A DNA stretch of 64,000 nt from an uncultured Alphaproteobacteria bacterium. Its GTDB lineage: Bacteria > Pseudomonadota > Alphaproteobacteria > Micropepsales > Micropepsaceae. Below the pieces are notes generated by a model, which was not told the DNA's origin, did not search any database, and saw only the letters and a program-made list of their open reading frames with translations. Every line of letters begins with the position of its first letter. The stretch's first letter is position 1. Shown here piece after piece: positions 26,281-35,824 of the stretch. The stretch is from NCBI GenBank assembly GCA_903862715.1, contig CAIOYY010000087.1:1-64000 (forward strand), read 5' to 3'. The position numbers and the translations under genes are program-made.

Positions 26281-29082
26281 TTATTGCCCCAAACGATCGA
26301 GAAGCGTTTGGACATGCACCTGATCGGTTTTGTAATTGCCGGTCAGGGCATAGATCACGACATTGACGCCGAAGCGCACGGCCATTTCGCGCTGCTGCTC
26401 GCCGCCGGGAACAACGGCGGCAATCGGCATCGCTTCTTCGTCCAGTGCCCAGGCGGCGGCCCAGTCATTCCCGCCAATGATGATCGGCGAGACGCCGTCG
26501 CCGCCGCGAATGGGCGCGTCTTCGCCGGGGCGCTGTTCGGGCAGCGCTTCGATCCAGACCTGGCCGCCGACCCAGCGGCCGGGAAATTCGCTCAAGAGAT
26601 AAAAGGATTTCGTCAGCACATGTTCGGGCGGAACCGGTTGAAGGGGCGGAATATCGAGTTTTTCGAGAAGGCGGCGCAGCGTTGTTTCGCCCGGCGAGGC
26701 GACGCCTGCGGCGAGGCCGGACAAAGGCTGGTCGCGCGTGTCGAACAGGATCGTGCCGCCGTTGCGCATGAAGGCATCGACCTTGGTAAGCGCTTCCGAA
26801 CTGAGATCGGGTTGCGCCGGCGTCATCGGCCAATAAAGAAGCGGATAGAAGGAGAGATCATCGCGTTCGAGATCGATCCCTACCGGCGCCACCGGCTCAT
26901 AGGCCGTGCGGGCATGGACCTGAAGTGACAGGCCGAACAATCCGGCCTGGCTCATCTGATCGACATCCGCCGCGCCGGTAATGACATAAGCGAGTTTGGT
27001 GTCGAGCGCAGAGGACATGTTCATCGCTTCGCGCGGATCGGGAAGACCTTCCGCGCGCGCTTCGGAAAAGGACGTAACGAGCGCAAGGGCGAGAATCATC
27101 GCCGCGGCGCGCGTCGTGGCGGTCTCACGATTTGTGGCGCGCGGCGATGGGATATAGCCGCGCAGGAAAAGCGAGATCAGCGCATCGGCAATAAGCACGA
27201 TGAGCACGAGCTGCAGCAACGGCCATTTGAGCAGACTCAGTATGCCGCCCGTCGCGTAGCCGAATTGTGCATATGCGACATCGAGCGGCGCAAGTTCGGT
27301 CGTTTCATTGATCGCATTGAACGCCACCACCCCGCCCTGATTGCCGTAAAGGCCCGGCGGATTCTGTGCGGAGGGTGCGAGTGTCGCCATCAGCGTCGTG
27401 TCGATGGCGATCGCTTCCGGGAAGGGACGCACCAGACGTCCAAATCCATCCAGCGTCTGATAGGGCGGAACGGTCACGGCGGTCTGCGCCGCCTGTCCGC
27501 GCACGCCGCCCGACAAATTCACCGTACGACGCAGCATTTCGACATAGAGGCCGGAAAGCGGCAGCGACGACCAGCCGGGCGAAGCCGGAACGTGAAAGAG
27601 CACGATCTGGCCCTGCCCGCGCTGCGCGGCGGTGACGAGCGGTGTTCCATCCTGCAGGCGCGCCCAGGTTTGTTCGGCCAATTCGATGGACGGCTCGGCG
27701 AGTACCTGACGCGACACCGTGACTTCTGCAGGAACCGGCAAACCCAGAAAGGGCGATTCCTCGGGGAAGGGCGCGAGCTGTTGCGGCTCGGCCCAGGCCA
27801 GCGCGCTGCCCATCAGACGTTCGCCACCGCGTAATCGCACCGGCATCAGGCTGTCATCCGGCGGCAGCGCGGCGATGCGCGGGCCCGCGAAACGCAGCAG
27901 CATGCCGCCTGCTTCGACAAAGGCGGTGACGCGTTCGCGTTCGGCATCGGACAATTGGCCGATATCGGCCAGCACAAGCACCGCGATACCGCTGTCGATC
28001 ACCTGATCGAGTGTGCCTTTGCGAATTTCGGCGTAGGTCTGCAGCGCGCGCTCGATATAAAAGAGATCGGACACCAGCGGCTGTTCGACCGAGGCATTGC
28101 TGCCCGCCCCCGCGACCACGCCCACCGGACGGCGCAGATAACGTGAATCCATCAATTGCACGCTGCCCGCCGACTCCGCTCCCTGGACGATAATGCGCGT
28201 CGTGTCGTTACGCAGTTCCAGCGGGAGTTCGATGGTGGCCGTCGCTTCGGCATCGCCCGCGCCGAACTGAAACGGCGCGGTTTCGAGCACGAGTCCGCGG
28301 CCGTCGAGCGCCGCAACCTGTCCGGCGCGCACACCCCCCGTATCGCCGCGGAGCACGGTGACGGCAAAGCCGTTCGCGGCGCTTTCAGGCGGGCGCAAGG
28401 CCAGCGGCGCGGTAGAGACATCGTCGGAATAAATGGTGAGATCACCGAGACCGGCGAGCGCATCGGCGAAAGCGCGCGCGCCTTCATCGTCGATGCCGTT
28501 GGACAGCCAGACGATCTGTGGAGCGGAGGGCGCGTCTTCCAGCATGTCCAGCGCGGCCAGGGCCTGTGTGCGATTGGCGAGCCAAGGTTCTGGGATGATT
28601 TCATCGGCGGTGCCGGCGGCCTGGCCTGCGTCCATCCATTGCGGACTTAACGGCATTGTTTCCGCCGTGGAGATAATGGTGACCGGCTGTTCGGCGGTCT
28701 GTGCGGCATTCAGCACATTCTGCATGGCGTTCAGGCGTTCCTGCCAGTGCTGCGCCGCAGCCCAGTCATTATCAACCACGAGCACCAGCGGCCCATCGCC
28801 ATTGGCGGCCGGCGTCGAATCGTAAACCGGTTCCGCGAGCGCGAGGATAGCGACGGCCGCCGTGGCGAGACGCAGGAGCAGCAGCCATAAAGGCGTGCGC
28901 GACGGCGTTTCTTCCGGCGAGATCATGCCGAACAGCAAACGCAGCGGCGGAAACACCACGCGTTTGGGCGCGGGCGGCGTGACGCGGAGCAGCCAGTAAA
29001 TCACCGGCAAACCAAGCAGCGCGATCAGCACCAGCGGCGCGCCGAAACTCAAACCCGGGATCAATCCGTTGACGAAGCCCAT
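26281..29082 (-). CDS. BatA-like / DUF4159 membrane protein
   Basis: 933 residues. The N-terminus is a BatA-type membrane segment (LVLIALLGLPVIYWLLRVTP, then PLWLLLLRLATAAVAILALA), followed by a VWA-like region (LVLVVDNDWAAAQHW), an internal helix near residue 640 (LLQLVLIVLIADALISLFL) and a C-terminal DUF4159 domain beginning near ALDTKLAYVITG. DUF4159 domains are fused to BatA-like segments in alphaproteobacterial MoxR operons. Role unknown; the Bacteroides aerotolerance (Bat) analogy suggests an envelope-stress or chaperone system. Confidence 0.85.
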   Translation of the reverse strand: MGFVNGLIPGLSFGAPLVLIALLGLPVIYWLLRVTPPAPKRVVFPPLRLLFGMISPEETPSRTPLWLLLLRLATAAVAILALAEPVYDSTPAANGDGPLVLVVDNDWAAAQHWQERLNAMQNVLNAAQTAEQPVTIISTAETMPLSPQWMDAGQAAGTADEIIPEPWLANRTQALAALDMLEDAPSAPQIVWLSNGIDDEGARAFADALAGLGDLTIYSDDVSTAPLALRPPESAANGFAVTVLRGDTGGVRAGQVAALDGRGLVLETAPFQFGAGDAEATATIELPLELRNDTTRIIVQGAESAGSVQLMDSRYLRRPVGVVAGAGSNASVEQPLVSDLFYIERALQTYAEIRKGTLDQVIDSGIAVLVLADIGQLSDAERERVTAFVEAGGMLLRFAGPRIAALPPDDSLMPVRLRGGERLMGSALAWAEPQQLAPFPEESPFLGLPVPAEVTVSRQVLAEPSIELAEQTWARLQDGTPLVTAAQRGQGQIVLFHVPASPGWSSLPLSGLYVEMLRRTVNLSGGVRGQAAQTAVTVPPYQTLDGFGRLVRPFPEAIAIDTTLMATLAPSAQNPPGLYGNQGGVVAFNAINETTELAPLDVAYAQFGYATGGILSLLKWPLLQLVLIVLIADALISLFLRGYIPSPRATNRETATTRAAAMILALALVTSFSEARAEGLPDPREAMNMSSALDTKLAYVITGAADVDQMSQAGLFGLSLQVHARTAYEPVAPVGIDLERDDLSFYPLLYWPMTPAQPDLSSEALTKVDAFMRNGGTILFDTRDQPLSGLAAGVASPGETTLRRLLEKLDIPPLQPVPPEHVLTKSFYLLSEFPGRWVGGQVWIEALPEQRPGEDAPIRGGDGVSPIIIGGNDWAAAWALDEEAMPIAAVVPGGEQQREMAVRFGVNVVIYALTGNYKTDQVHVQTLLDRLGQ

Positions 29083-29085
29083 CGT

Positions 29086-30012
29086 CTAGAATCCCCGCGC
29101 GGCGCGGGCGCCGCCAATGGCGCCAAACAACGAGATCAGCGCCGTTTGCGCCGGGCGGTCGGTGCGGTGACGCAGAAAGTGCCAACCGAGACGGCGCGCC
29201 AGAACGCCCACCGCTTCGCTATGCGCGGCGTAACGCGCGCGATAATCGGCACGGATATTCTGCACCTTGCCGAACAAGGTTGTGTCGGCATGCGATGGGG
29301 CTTCGAAGCGCACACGGCCCGTGAAGGGGAAATCTTCCTCGGCCGGATCGATGATCTGGGTGAGAAAGCCTTTGACGCCGGCATTGGCGAAGCCGCGCAT
29401 GCGCGCCTCTATCGCTTCCAGCGGCTGGAGAAAATCGGAGGTCCAGACGAGCGTCCCGGTGCGCGACATGGACGCCGCCGGTGGAAGGCCGTCATTGCCC
29501 GGCGGCATGTCCGCAAGACGATGCGCCATTCGGCGCAGAGCGACACGCCCCATTGCGGGCGGTGTTTCGCCGCCGAGAAGCGCGATGCGTTCGCCGCCTC
29601 GCACCAGAAGCGACGCCAGCGCCAGGGAGAGCACCGTCGCGCGGTCGATCTTCTGCGGGAGATTGGGGGCTGAAGCGAAGCGCATTCCCGGTGAGCCGTC
29701 GCGCCAGAACCAGACCGATTCCGATACTTCCCATTCACGCTCGCGCACAAAGAGGTGCTGCGATTTCGCGGACTGACGCCAATCAACGGCGGTCGAAGGA
29801 TCTTCGATGGAATAGCGTCGGAATTGCCAGAAGGTTTCGCCCATTCCGGCTTTGCGGCGTCCATGAACACCAAGAACGATGGCCGACGACAATTGTTCGG
29901 CGGCCACCAGCAGAGGCGGCAGGGTGGTGCCCAGACGTTCCGCTTCGGCGCGCACGGGATTGCGCAATTCGCCGTCGCGCGCGCCTTGGGGAGCCTGTGC
30001 TGTATTCGCCAT
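29086..30012 (-). CDS. DUF58 domain protein
   Basis: 308-residue protein of the DUF58 family, nearly always encoded beside MoxR AAA ATPases and thought to be a client or adaptor with a VWA-like fold. The hallmark FRRYSIEDPSTAVDWRQSAK and the following REREWE segment are present. No convincing transmembrane segment, so probably cytosolic or membrane-associated. Its stop is three bases before the DUF4159 start, so the genes are co-transcribed. Confidence 0.9.
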   Translation of the reverse strand: MANTAQAPQGARDGELRNPVRAEAERLGTTLPPLLVAAEQLSSAIVLGVHGRRKAGMGETFWQFRRYSIEDPSTAVDWRQSAKSQHLFVREREWEVSESVWFWRDGSPGMRFASAPNLPQKIDRATVLSLALASLLVRGGERIALLGGETPPAMGRVALRRMAHRLADMPPGNDGLPPAASMSRTGTLVWTSDFLQPLEAIEARMRGFANAGVKGFLTQIIDPAEEDFPFTGRVRFEAPSHADTTLFGKVQNIRADYRARYAAHSEAVGVLARRLGWHFLRHRTDRPAQTALISLFGAIGGARAARGF

Positions 30013-30063
30013 TATACGCTGCGTATCCTGAATTGCGGGCCTGACCTGCGGGAAACCAAAAGC

Positions 30064-31101
30064 TTACCGGTATTCCTCGCAAAGTCCGTCGATCACCTGG
30101 GCCACATTTGTGCCTTCGGCGCGCGCGGAGAAATTAAGCGCCATGCGGTGACGCAGGATCGGCGGCGCGAGCGCCACCACGTCATCGACGGACGGCGCAA
30201 ACCGTCCCTGCAGCAAGGCGCGGGCGCGGATGGCGAGCATGAACGCCTGGCTGGCGCGTGGGCCCGGACCCCATGCGACGTAATTGCGGACAGTGTCATT
30301 GGCATCAGAGTCGGGCCGGGCCGAACGGACAAGTCCCAGAATGGCGGACACCACTTTTTCGCCGACCGGCAAGCGGCGTACCAGCGCCTGCGCCTGCAAC
30401 AGCGTATCGGAATCAAGCACGGTCACCGCTTCGCGTTCGTCGCCGACCGTCGTTGCGAGCAACATGCGTTCTTCGGCGGCGCGGTCGGGATAGCCGACAT
30501 CGATCTGCATCAGAAAGCGGTCGAGCTGAGCTTCGGGCAACGGATAGGTGCCTTCCTGTTCCAGCGGGTTTTGCGTGGCAAGCACGTGAAAGGGACGCGG
30601 AAGATCGAAGCGCTGACCGGCGATGGTGACATGACGTTCCTGCATGGCCTGCAATAGCGCGGATTGCGTGCGCGGGCTGGCGCGGTTGATTTCATCGGCC
30701 ATCAGCAGCTGACAGAACACCGGGCCCTTGATGAAACGGAACGCGCGTTTGCCGTCGTCAGATTCTTCCAGCACTTCGGAGCCGAGAATATCGGCGGGCA
30801 TCAGATCGGGCGTGAACTGGATGCGTTTGGTATCGAGGCCGAGCACCGTGCCCAGCGTGTCGACGAGGCGGGTTTTCGCAAGGCCGGGCAGACCGATGAG
30901 CAAGCCATTGCCGCCCGACAGAAGCGTGATGAGCACCTGATCGACCACGGTCGGTTGTCCAAAGATGACCGACGAAATGGCTTCCCGCGCCTTGGCGAAT
31001 TTCGCGGCGATTTCATCCGCCCAATCTTCCGGACGTTCGGCATCGAACCGGTCGATATTCGCTGCGGTCGCTGAGTCCGCGGCGGCGCTCGTCATGCTCA
31101 T
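30064..31101 (-). CDS. MoxR-family AAA+ ATPase
   Basis: 345-residue AAA+ ATPase of the MoxR group, chaperone-like proteins that help mature or activate VWA-domain partners. Walker A appears in the MoxR variant form GLPGLAKT, Walker B as LLMADEINRA, sensor 1 as LATQNPLEQEGTYPLPEAQL, and arginine-finger region QLDRFLMQ. First gene of a four-gene minus-strand operon (MoxR, DUF58, BatA/DUF4159, VWA/GATase-like), divergent from the NUDIX gene. Confidence 0.93.
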   Translation of the reverse strand: MSMTSAAADSATAANIDRFDAERPEDWADEIAAKFAKAREAISSVIFGQPTVVDQVLITLLSGGNGLLIGLPGLAKTRLVDTLGTVLGLDTKRIQFTPDLMPADILGSEVLEESDDGKRAFRFIKGPVFCQLLMADEINRASPRTQSALLQAMQERHVTIAGQRFDLPRPFHVLATQNPLEQEGTYPLPEAQLDRFLMQIDVGYPDRAAEERMLLATTVGDEREAVTVLDSDTLLQAQALVRRLPVGEKVVSAILGLVRSARPDSDANDTVRNYVAWGPGPRASQAFMLAIRARALLQGRFAPSVDDVVALAPPILRHRMALNFSARAEGTNVAQVIDGLCEEYR

Positions 31102-31405
31102 TACTCTGATCCCTTCAAGATAGTCCGGTCATCGGTCGGCAAGAACAGTGGCGGTACGGCCGCCTTGTGTATGTTCGGCATGGACTTTGAGGCATTCCCT
31201 GCGGCTTGTCGCGTCTCGCGTTTTCCGGCCCATGGACGCGGATATTGTCCGCTTCCCGTTTGTCCGCTCTAGTGGCTCAGGTGTCCGAACCGACATCATC
31301 GGTCCCGAAGCCGGGCCCTTTCGCAATGCCCATGTTGCATCTCTCCGACGCCCTGCTCAAGGGTGCCGGGTAAGAGGCGCGCTACGTTGCAAGACGGTAA
31401 CCTTC
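31102..31405. other. Divergent spacer between moxR and the NUDIX gene
   Basis: 304 bases without a convincing gene. An open frame runs through it in phase with the NUDIX gene, but the translation has no family character and the NUDIX protein starts naturally at 31406. It must hold the promoters of both flanking operons; I see no clear -35/-10 pair, dyad or terminator. Confidence 0.5.
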
Positions 31406-32002
31406 ATGTACGATGTTTCTGAAGATACTGGATTTTCCGCCCCCGAAGGCCTTCGGAAAAGCTTGGCGGACGGGATCACAATGGATCCCCTCGTGACTCC
31501 TGCGGCGACACTGAACGCGGCCGCTGTTCTGATCCCTATCGTAGCGCGGGAAACGCCAAGCGTCCTGTTCACCCTGCGGGCGACGGACCTTTCGCTCCAT
31601 GCCGGGCAGATTTCCTTCCCCGGCGGGCGGTTTCAGCAGGAAGACGGAACGTTTCTCGAAACCGCCTTACGCGAGACCGAAGAGGAAACGGGTATTACGC
31701 GCAACCATGTGGAGGTCGTGGGCTTTCTTGACCCTTATCTCACCAGCACAGGCTATACAGTGATTCCGGTGGTTGGCTTTCTGAAGCAAGGCTTCACGCT
31801 GGTTCGCAATGAGCACGAAGTTGCGGAAATCTTCGAAGTTCCACTGAACTTCCTTCTCGACCCGGAAAATCGCGCATTGCGCCGCGCGGAACGCAACGGC
31901 GTATGGAGAGAATTTCATTCCATTCGCTACCGCGACTATGAGATTTGGGGAGCGACCGCGGGTATGATTGTGAATCTCTCCCAGAGGCTGCAGGGACGAT
32001 GA
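31406..32002 (+). CDS. NUDIX hydrolase, CoA pyrophosphatase type
   Basis: 198-residue NUDIX hydrolase. The CoA-pyrophosphatase signature LHAGQISFPGG sits directly before the NUDIX box, which has an insertion relative to the consensus (GRFQQEDG...ETALRETEEETGI). Probable reaction: CoA or oxidised CoA to 3',5'-ADP and phosphopantetheine. ATG 31406 fits the family length; ATG 31480 is possible. Its stop overlaps the DUF6111 start. The NUDIX-DUF6111-CCA enzyme order next to MoxR genes is common in alphaproteobacteria. Confidence 0.9.
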   Translation: MYDVSEDTGFSAPEGLRKSLADGITMDPLVTPAATLNAAAVLIPIVARETPSVLFTLRATDLSLHAGQISFPGGRFQQEDGTFLETALRETEEETGITRNHVEVVGFLDPYLTSTGYTVIPVVGFLKQGFTLVRNEHEVAEIFEVPLNFLLDPENRALRRAERNGVWREFHSIRYRDYEIWGATAGMIVNLSQRLQGR

Positions 32003-32277
32003 TCAGGCGCCTTATTATGGAACTCTTCCTTTTTCTGCTCCCTTTCGCGCTTTATGGCCTTTACTGGCGCATGATTGGGCGGGCTGCCGCCACGGACGAC
32101 AAGAAATCCCACCCCTGGGTTCTACTCACCATCGTTGGATTGGTGCTCGTTATCCTGAGCTTCGTGTGGTGGGCGTTAAGCGACGGCGCGGGACCGGACG
32201 GCGTTTATATTCCCGACCATATGGAAAACGGCGAAATCGTTCCCGGCGGGTTCGGCCCGCCGCCGCAAGCACCGTGA
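31999..32277 (+). CDS. DUF6111-type small membrane protein
   Basis: 92 residues with two hydrophobic helices (FLFLLPFALYGLYW and LLTIVGLVLVILSFVWWAL) and a Pro/Gly-rich periplasmic or cytosolic tail PGGFGPPPQAP. Matches the DUF6111 pattern MIRR-hydrophobic. ATG overlaps the NUDIX stop (ATGA). Function unknown; conserved position between the NUDIX and CCA genes suggests co-expression. Confidence 0.82.
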   Translation: MIRRLIMELFLFLLPFALYGLYWRMIGRAAATDDKKSHPWVLLTIVGLVLVILSFVWWALSDGAGPDGVYIPDHMENGEIVPGGFGPPPQAP

Positions 32278-32283
32278 CGCGTG

Positions 32284-33510
32284 ATGGTTGACCGCCTGGA
32301 CCCCACCCTGCACGATTGGATGAACGCCCCTGAAACGCGCATAGTGATGGCCGCGTTGAACGCGCCCGGCGGAGAGGCACGTTTTGTCGGCGGCGCGGTG
32401 CGCAATGCGCTGCTCGGCGAAAGCGTGCAGGATGTCGACATCGCAACCACGCTGACGCCGGACGAAGCCTCCGCCGCCTTGACGCAGAACGCTATCACGG
32501 TCGTGCCGACCGGGATCGCGCACGGCACATTGACCGCAGTGGTGAACGGGCGGCCTTTTGAAGTGACGAGTTTGCGCCACGATGTATCGACGGATGGGCG
32601 GCGCGCCACGGTCGCCTTCACCACCGATTGGGCCGAGGATGCCGCACGGCGTGATTTTACGATGAATGCGATTTACGCCGATGTGAATGGGACCATATAT
32701 GATCCCACCGGCGGAATAGCCGACCTCAAGGCGGGGCGCGTGCGTTTTGTCGGCGATGCCGATACCCGTATTCAGGAAGATTACTTGCGCATTCTGCGCC
32801 TGTTCCGTTTTTACGCTTGGTATGGACGCGAGAAGATCGACGATGCAGCGCTTGCTGCGGTCCATGCCAACAGAGCGGGACTCAATCGCCTTTCGGGAGA
32901 ACGCCTTCAAAAGGAATTGCTGCGTCTTCTGAAGGCGCCAAATCCGCTGCCCGCGCTTCGCATGATGGAAAAAGCGGGCGTTCTTGCCGAGTTGTTGCCG
33001 GTAACCGCAAATCTCGAACGCCTGTCGCAACTTTGCCAGGTCGCGGAAAAATATGCGCTTCCGCGCAACCCGGTGCTCTCGCTTGCCGCGCTGCTGAATT
33101 CCGCCGATGAGGCGCGCGCATTGGCCTCGCGCCTGAAGCTGTCCAATGCAGAGCGGAAGAGACTGGTGGATGCCGCGTCGGCGGAACCGGGTTTCGCGCC
33201 CGACCTGACGGCGACGCAAATCCGCAAGCTGCTTTACCGTTTCGGCAAGGACCGCTTCGGCGATCTTCTGCTACTGCGCTGGGCGGACCGCGCAAGCGAT
33301 CCCGCATGGAAGGTCCTGTATGAACAGGCCGGTGCATGGACGCGACCCGAATTTCCCGTCGACGGCGCCGACGTCATGGATTGCGGCGTAGCCGAAGGCC
33401 CAGGCGTCGGGCGCATGCTTTCATTGCTGGAACGCTGGTGGGTGGACGAAGATTTCCAGCCCGGCCGCGACGCGCTTCTCGCCAAACTGGCCGAGATGGC
33501 GCGCCGCTAG
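32284..33510 (+). CDS. CCA tRNA nucleotidyltransferase (class II)
   Basis: Adds or repairs the 3'-CCA of tRNAs. About 408 residues. N-terminal polymerase-beta-type catalytic motif VGGAVRNALLG with DVDIATT supplies the metal-binding acids; RRDFTMNAIYAD and EDYLRILRLFRFYA are the nucleotide-binding motifs. The usual GG-x-VRD reads VRN here, a substitution I believe occurs in alphaproteobacterial homologues. Starts at ATG 32284, or GTG one codon earlier. Encoded tRNAs in this window already carry CCA, so repair is the likely role. Confidence 0.93.
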   Translation: MVDRLDPTLHDWMNAPETRIVMAALNAPGGEARFVGGAVRNALLGESVQDVDIATTLTPDEASAALTQNAITVVPTGIAHGTLTAVVNGRPFEVTSLRHDVSTDGRRATVAFTTDWAEDAARRDFTMNAIYADVNGTIYDPTGGIADLKAGRVRFVGDADTRIQEDYLRILRLFRFYAWYGREKIDDAALAAVHANRAGLNRLSGERLQKELLRLLKAPNPLPALRMMEKAGVLAELLPVTANLERLSQLCQVAEKYALPRNPVLSLAALLNSADEARALASRLKLSNAERKRLVDAASAEPGFAPDLTATQIRKLLYRFGKDRFGDLLLLRWADRASDPAWKVLYEQAGAWTRPEFPVDGADVMDCGVAEGPGVGRMLSLLERWWVDEDFQPGRDALLAKLAEMARR

Positions 33511-33521
33511 GTCCGAGATAT

Positions 33522-34187
33522 TCACATGCCGAGCTGTGTCATCAGCGCCGGAAAATCGTGACTGCCCTCATACATCATGGACAACGCCACATAGAGAATG
33601 AGCGCGAGGCCAAGATAGCTGAGCCAATGATATTTATGCAGCAATCTGGCGACATAGGTGGCGGCAACGCCCATCAGCATGATCGCGACGGCAAGACCGA
33701 ACGCCATAATATAGGGGTGGTCGTGCGCCGCTCCCGCCACCGCGAGCACATTGTCCAGCGACATGGAAACATCGGCCACCGCGACCTGAAATACCGCCTG
33801 TTTCATCGACATGGGTCCGCCGCCCGTGGCGGGGACATGATCGGCAGGCGTATCCCTATTATCGGTGGCCGCCTCTGCCGCGCGGATTCCCGCTTTCTCC
33901 CGTTCCTGCGCACGAATATCGCGGTAGAGACGCCATGCCACCCATAACAGCAGCAATCCGCCGGCAAACATCAGCCCGATAATGGCGAGAAGCTGGACGG
34001 TGATCAGCGCAAACCCGATGCGCATCACCACCGCCGCGACCAAACCCCACATAATGACTTTGGGACGGTTTTCCGGCGCGACGCGCGAGGCGACCATGCC
34101 GATAACAATCGCGTTATCACCCGCGAGTACCAGGTCAATCATCAGGACCTGCATCAATGCGAACAACGCTTCCTGCGAAAATTCCAC
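33522..34187 (-). CDS. TerC-family integral membrane protein
   Basis: 221 residues with about seven hydrophobic segments. The paired acidic motifs of the family are present: MIDLVLAGDNAIVIGM near the N-terminus and ADVSMSLDNVLAVAGAAHD after the central hydrophilic loop. TerC proteins are linked to metal export (Mn or Ca) and tellurite phenotypes. A remnant of a second TerC gene lies 22 bases upstream at 34209-34406. Converges with the CCA enzyme gene. Confidence 0.9.
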   Translation of the reverse strand: MEFSQEALFALMQVLMIDLVLAGDNAIVIGMVASRVAPENRPKVIMWGLVAAVVMRIGFALITVQLLAIIGLMFAGGLLLLWVAWRLYRDIRAQEREKAGIRAAEAATDNRDTPADHVPATGGGPMSMKQAVFQVAVADVSMSLDNVLAVAGAAHDHPYIMAFGLAVAIMLMGVAATYVARLLHKYHWLSYLGLALILYVALSMMYEGSHDFPALMTQLGM

Positions 34188-34208
34188 TTAAAGCACCCTT
34201 ATTCGTAG

Positions 34209-34406
34209 TTATGATTCTCGGGACCAATGAACCATCGGCGGCAAACGCCGCAAAATCGCGTCCGCGTTACCGGATGCGACGAATATGAAGCATGGGGGGA
34301 GCGAGCGCGACGCGAGCGCGATGATGACCGCGTTGTCCCCAGACAAAAGGACATTGACGAAGAAGATCTTGATCAGACCTTCCCAGAATTCCGGCGTTAT
34401 TTCCAT
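34209..34406 (-). pseudogene. Chimeric remnant: TerC N-terminus joined to HemF C-terminus
   Basis: A 65-codon frame. Residues 1-38 (EGLIKIFFVNVLLSGDNAVI, ALASRSLPP) are the first helix of a TerC protein different from the intact neighbour. Residues 42-62 (FVASGNADAILRRLPPMVHW) match the C-terminus of the nearby HemF ([20 protein letters not shown]) at about 12 of 22 positions, in frame, with different codons. This looks like a deletion that joined the start of a terC gene to the end of an older hemF gene. A functional micropeptide is unlikely. Confidence 0.65.
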
Positions 34407-34499
34407 GATCCGAGGATACCCGTTGCGAGGGCGCGCAACCTAGGGCGGGTGGCCGAACCTGTCCATAGTCAATTCACGAGCCCGTCAGCAGCAATCACT

Positions 34500-35378
34500 T
34501 TACCGCCAGTGGACGACGGGGGGCAGCGACATCAGGATGGCTTCGACATTGCCGCCGGTGGCCAGCCCGAATTTGGTGCCGCGATCGTAAAGGAGATTGA
34601 ATTCGACATAACGGCCCCGGCGTAGAAGCTGTTCCTCCCGCTCGGCTTCCGTCCAAGGGTTCTGCATGCCCTGCCTGATGATGGCGGTGTACCCTTCGAG
34701 GAAGGCGCGCCCGACATCTTGGGTAAAGGCGAAGTCCTTTTCCCAATCCTTCTCAAGATAATCGTAGAAAATGCCGCCTACCCCACGCGGTTCGCCGCGA
34801 TGGGGCAGGAAGAAATACTCGTCGCACCATTTCGAGAAGCGCGCGTAATAGGCCGGATCATGCGCGTCGCAGGCTTTGCGGAAACTCTCGTGGAAGCGCT
34901 GGGCGTGAGCGTGTTCACGGGTTCTCTGTACATCCAGGGTCGGCGTGAGGTCTCCACCGCCGCCGAACCAGGCCTTTTCGGTCACGATATGACGGGTATT
35001 GAAATGCGCTGCAGGCACGCGGGGCGAACGCATGTGCGCGACGAGGGAAATGCCGCTGGCCCAGTATTTTCCGTCGCCGCCGGCGCCGGGAATTTCCTTG
35101 GCGAATTGCGGGCTGAAGGTGCCGTAAACCGTGGAGATATTGACGCCGACTTTCTCGAAAACACGGCCATGCATCAGCGACATGGTTCCGCCACCGCCAT
35201 CGGTTGCGTGTTCGGCGGGCCGGGCCCAGTTCTTGCGTTCGAAGCGGCCCACCGGAAGATGTTCGAAGGCGCCGCGATAATCGTCTTCGATGGCCTCGAA
35301 GGCCGCACAGATCCGGTCGCGCAATTCGGCAAACCAGGCGGTTGCCCGTTCCTTGCGCGCCTCGATGTCGTTGCTCAT
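34500..35378 (-). CDS. hemF: Oxygen-dependent coproporphyrinogen III oxidase
   Basis: Aerobic haem pathway enzyme: coproporphyrinogen III to protoporphyrinogen IX. 292 residues. Family landmarks are [11 protein letters not shown], the [21 protein letters not shown] stretch, [31 protein letters not shown]-type region ([13 protein letters not shown]), [18 protein letters not shown] and the C-terminal SLPPVVHWR. Overlaps trmL by 4 bases upstream, a common pairing in alphaproteobacteria. A relic of another HemF C-terminus lies about 100 bases downstream. Confidence 0.95.
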   Translation of the reverse strand: MSNDIEARKERATAWFAELRDRICAAFEAIEDDYRGAFEHLPVGRFERKNWARPAEHATDGGGGTMSLMHGRVFEKVGVNISTVYGTFSPQFAKEIPGAGGDGKYWASGISLVAHMRSPRVPAAHFNTRHIVTEKAWFGGGGDLTPTLDVQRTREHAHAQRFHESFRKACDAHDPAYYARFSKWCDEYFFLPHRGEPRGVGGIFYDYLEKDWEKDFAFTQDVGRAFLEGYTAIIRQGMQNPWTEAEREEQLLRRGRYVEFNLLYDRGTKFGLATGGNVEAILMSLPPVVHWR

Positions 35379-35824
35379 GCCGAAAATCCGTCCGTCTGCC
35401 GCATCGCCTCTCCCAATACCATCGCGCCGGCAATGGCGACATTGAGCGAGCGCAAACCCTCTCGCAGCGGAATCCGCACGGCCAGATCGGCCCGTGCCCG
35501 AACCTCGTCCGGGACGCCCGCACTTTCGCGCCCCAGCAATAGAATATCGTCGGCCCGGTAATGGGCAGCCGTGTAGGAGAGCGCCGCCCGGGTGGTCAAG
35601 AGAATGAGGCGGCCCTGGAGCTTGGTGATAAACGCCTCCCAGGAAGCATGTCGGGTGAGGCTAACCTGATCCAGATAGTCCATGCCCGCCCGCCGGAACC
35701 GGGCGTCGCTGAAGACGAACCCGCAGGGCTCGATGACGTCGACCGGCACGCCCAGGCAGGCGCCCAGCCGGAGGAGCGTTGCCGCGTTCGGGGCGATATC
35801 GGGCTGAAACAGGGCAAGGCGCAT
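35375..35824 (-). CDS. trmL: tRNA (cytidine/uridine-34-2'-O)-methyltransferase TrmL
   Basis: SPOUT methyltransferase of 149 residues that modifies the wobble ribose of tRNA-Leu isoacceptors. Trefoil-knot motifs: N-terminal [32 protein letters not shown] and [20 protein letters not shown]. The family normally has SLNLS in the knot; SLNVA here is conservative. Start at ATG 35824; overlaps hemF by 4 bases. Confidence 0.92.
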   Translation of the reverse strand: MRLALFQPDIAPNAATLLRLGACLGVPVDVIEPCGFVFSDARFRRAGMDYLDQVSLTRHASWEAFITKLQGRLILLTTRAALSYTAAHYRADDILLLGRESAGVPDEVRARADLAVRIPLREGLRSLNVAIAGAMVLGEAMRQTDGFSA

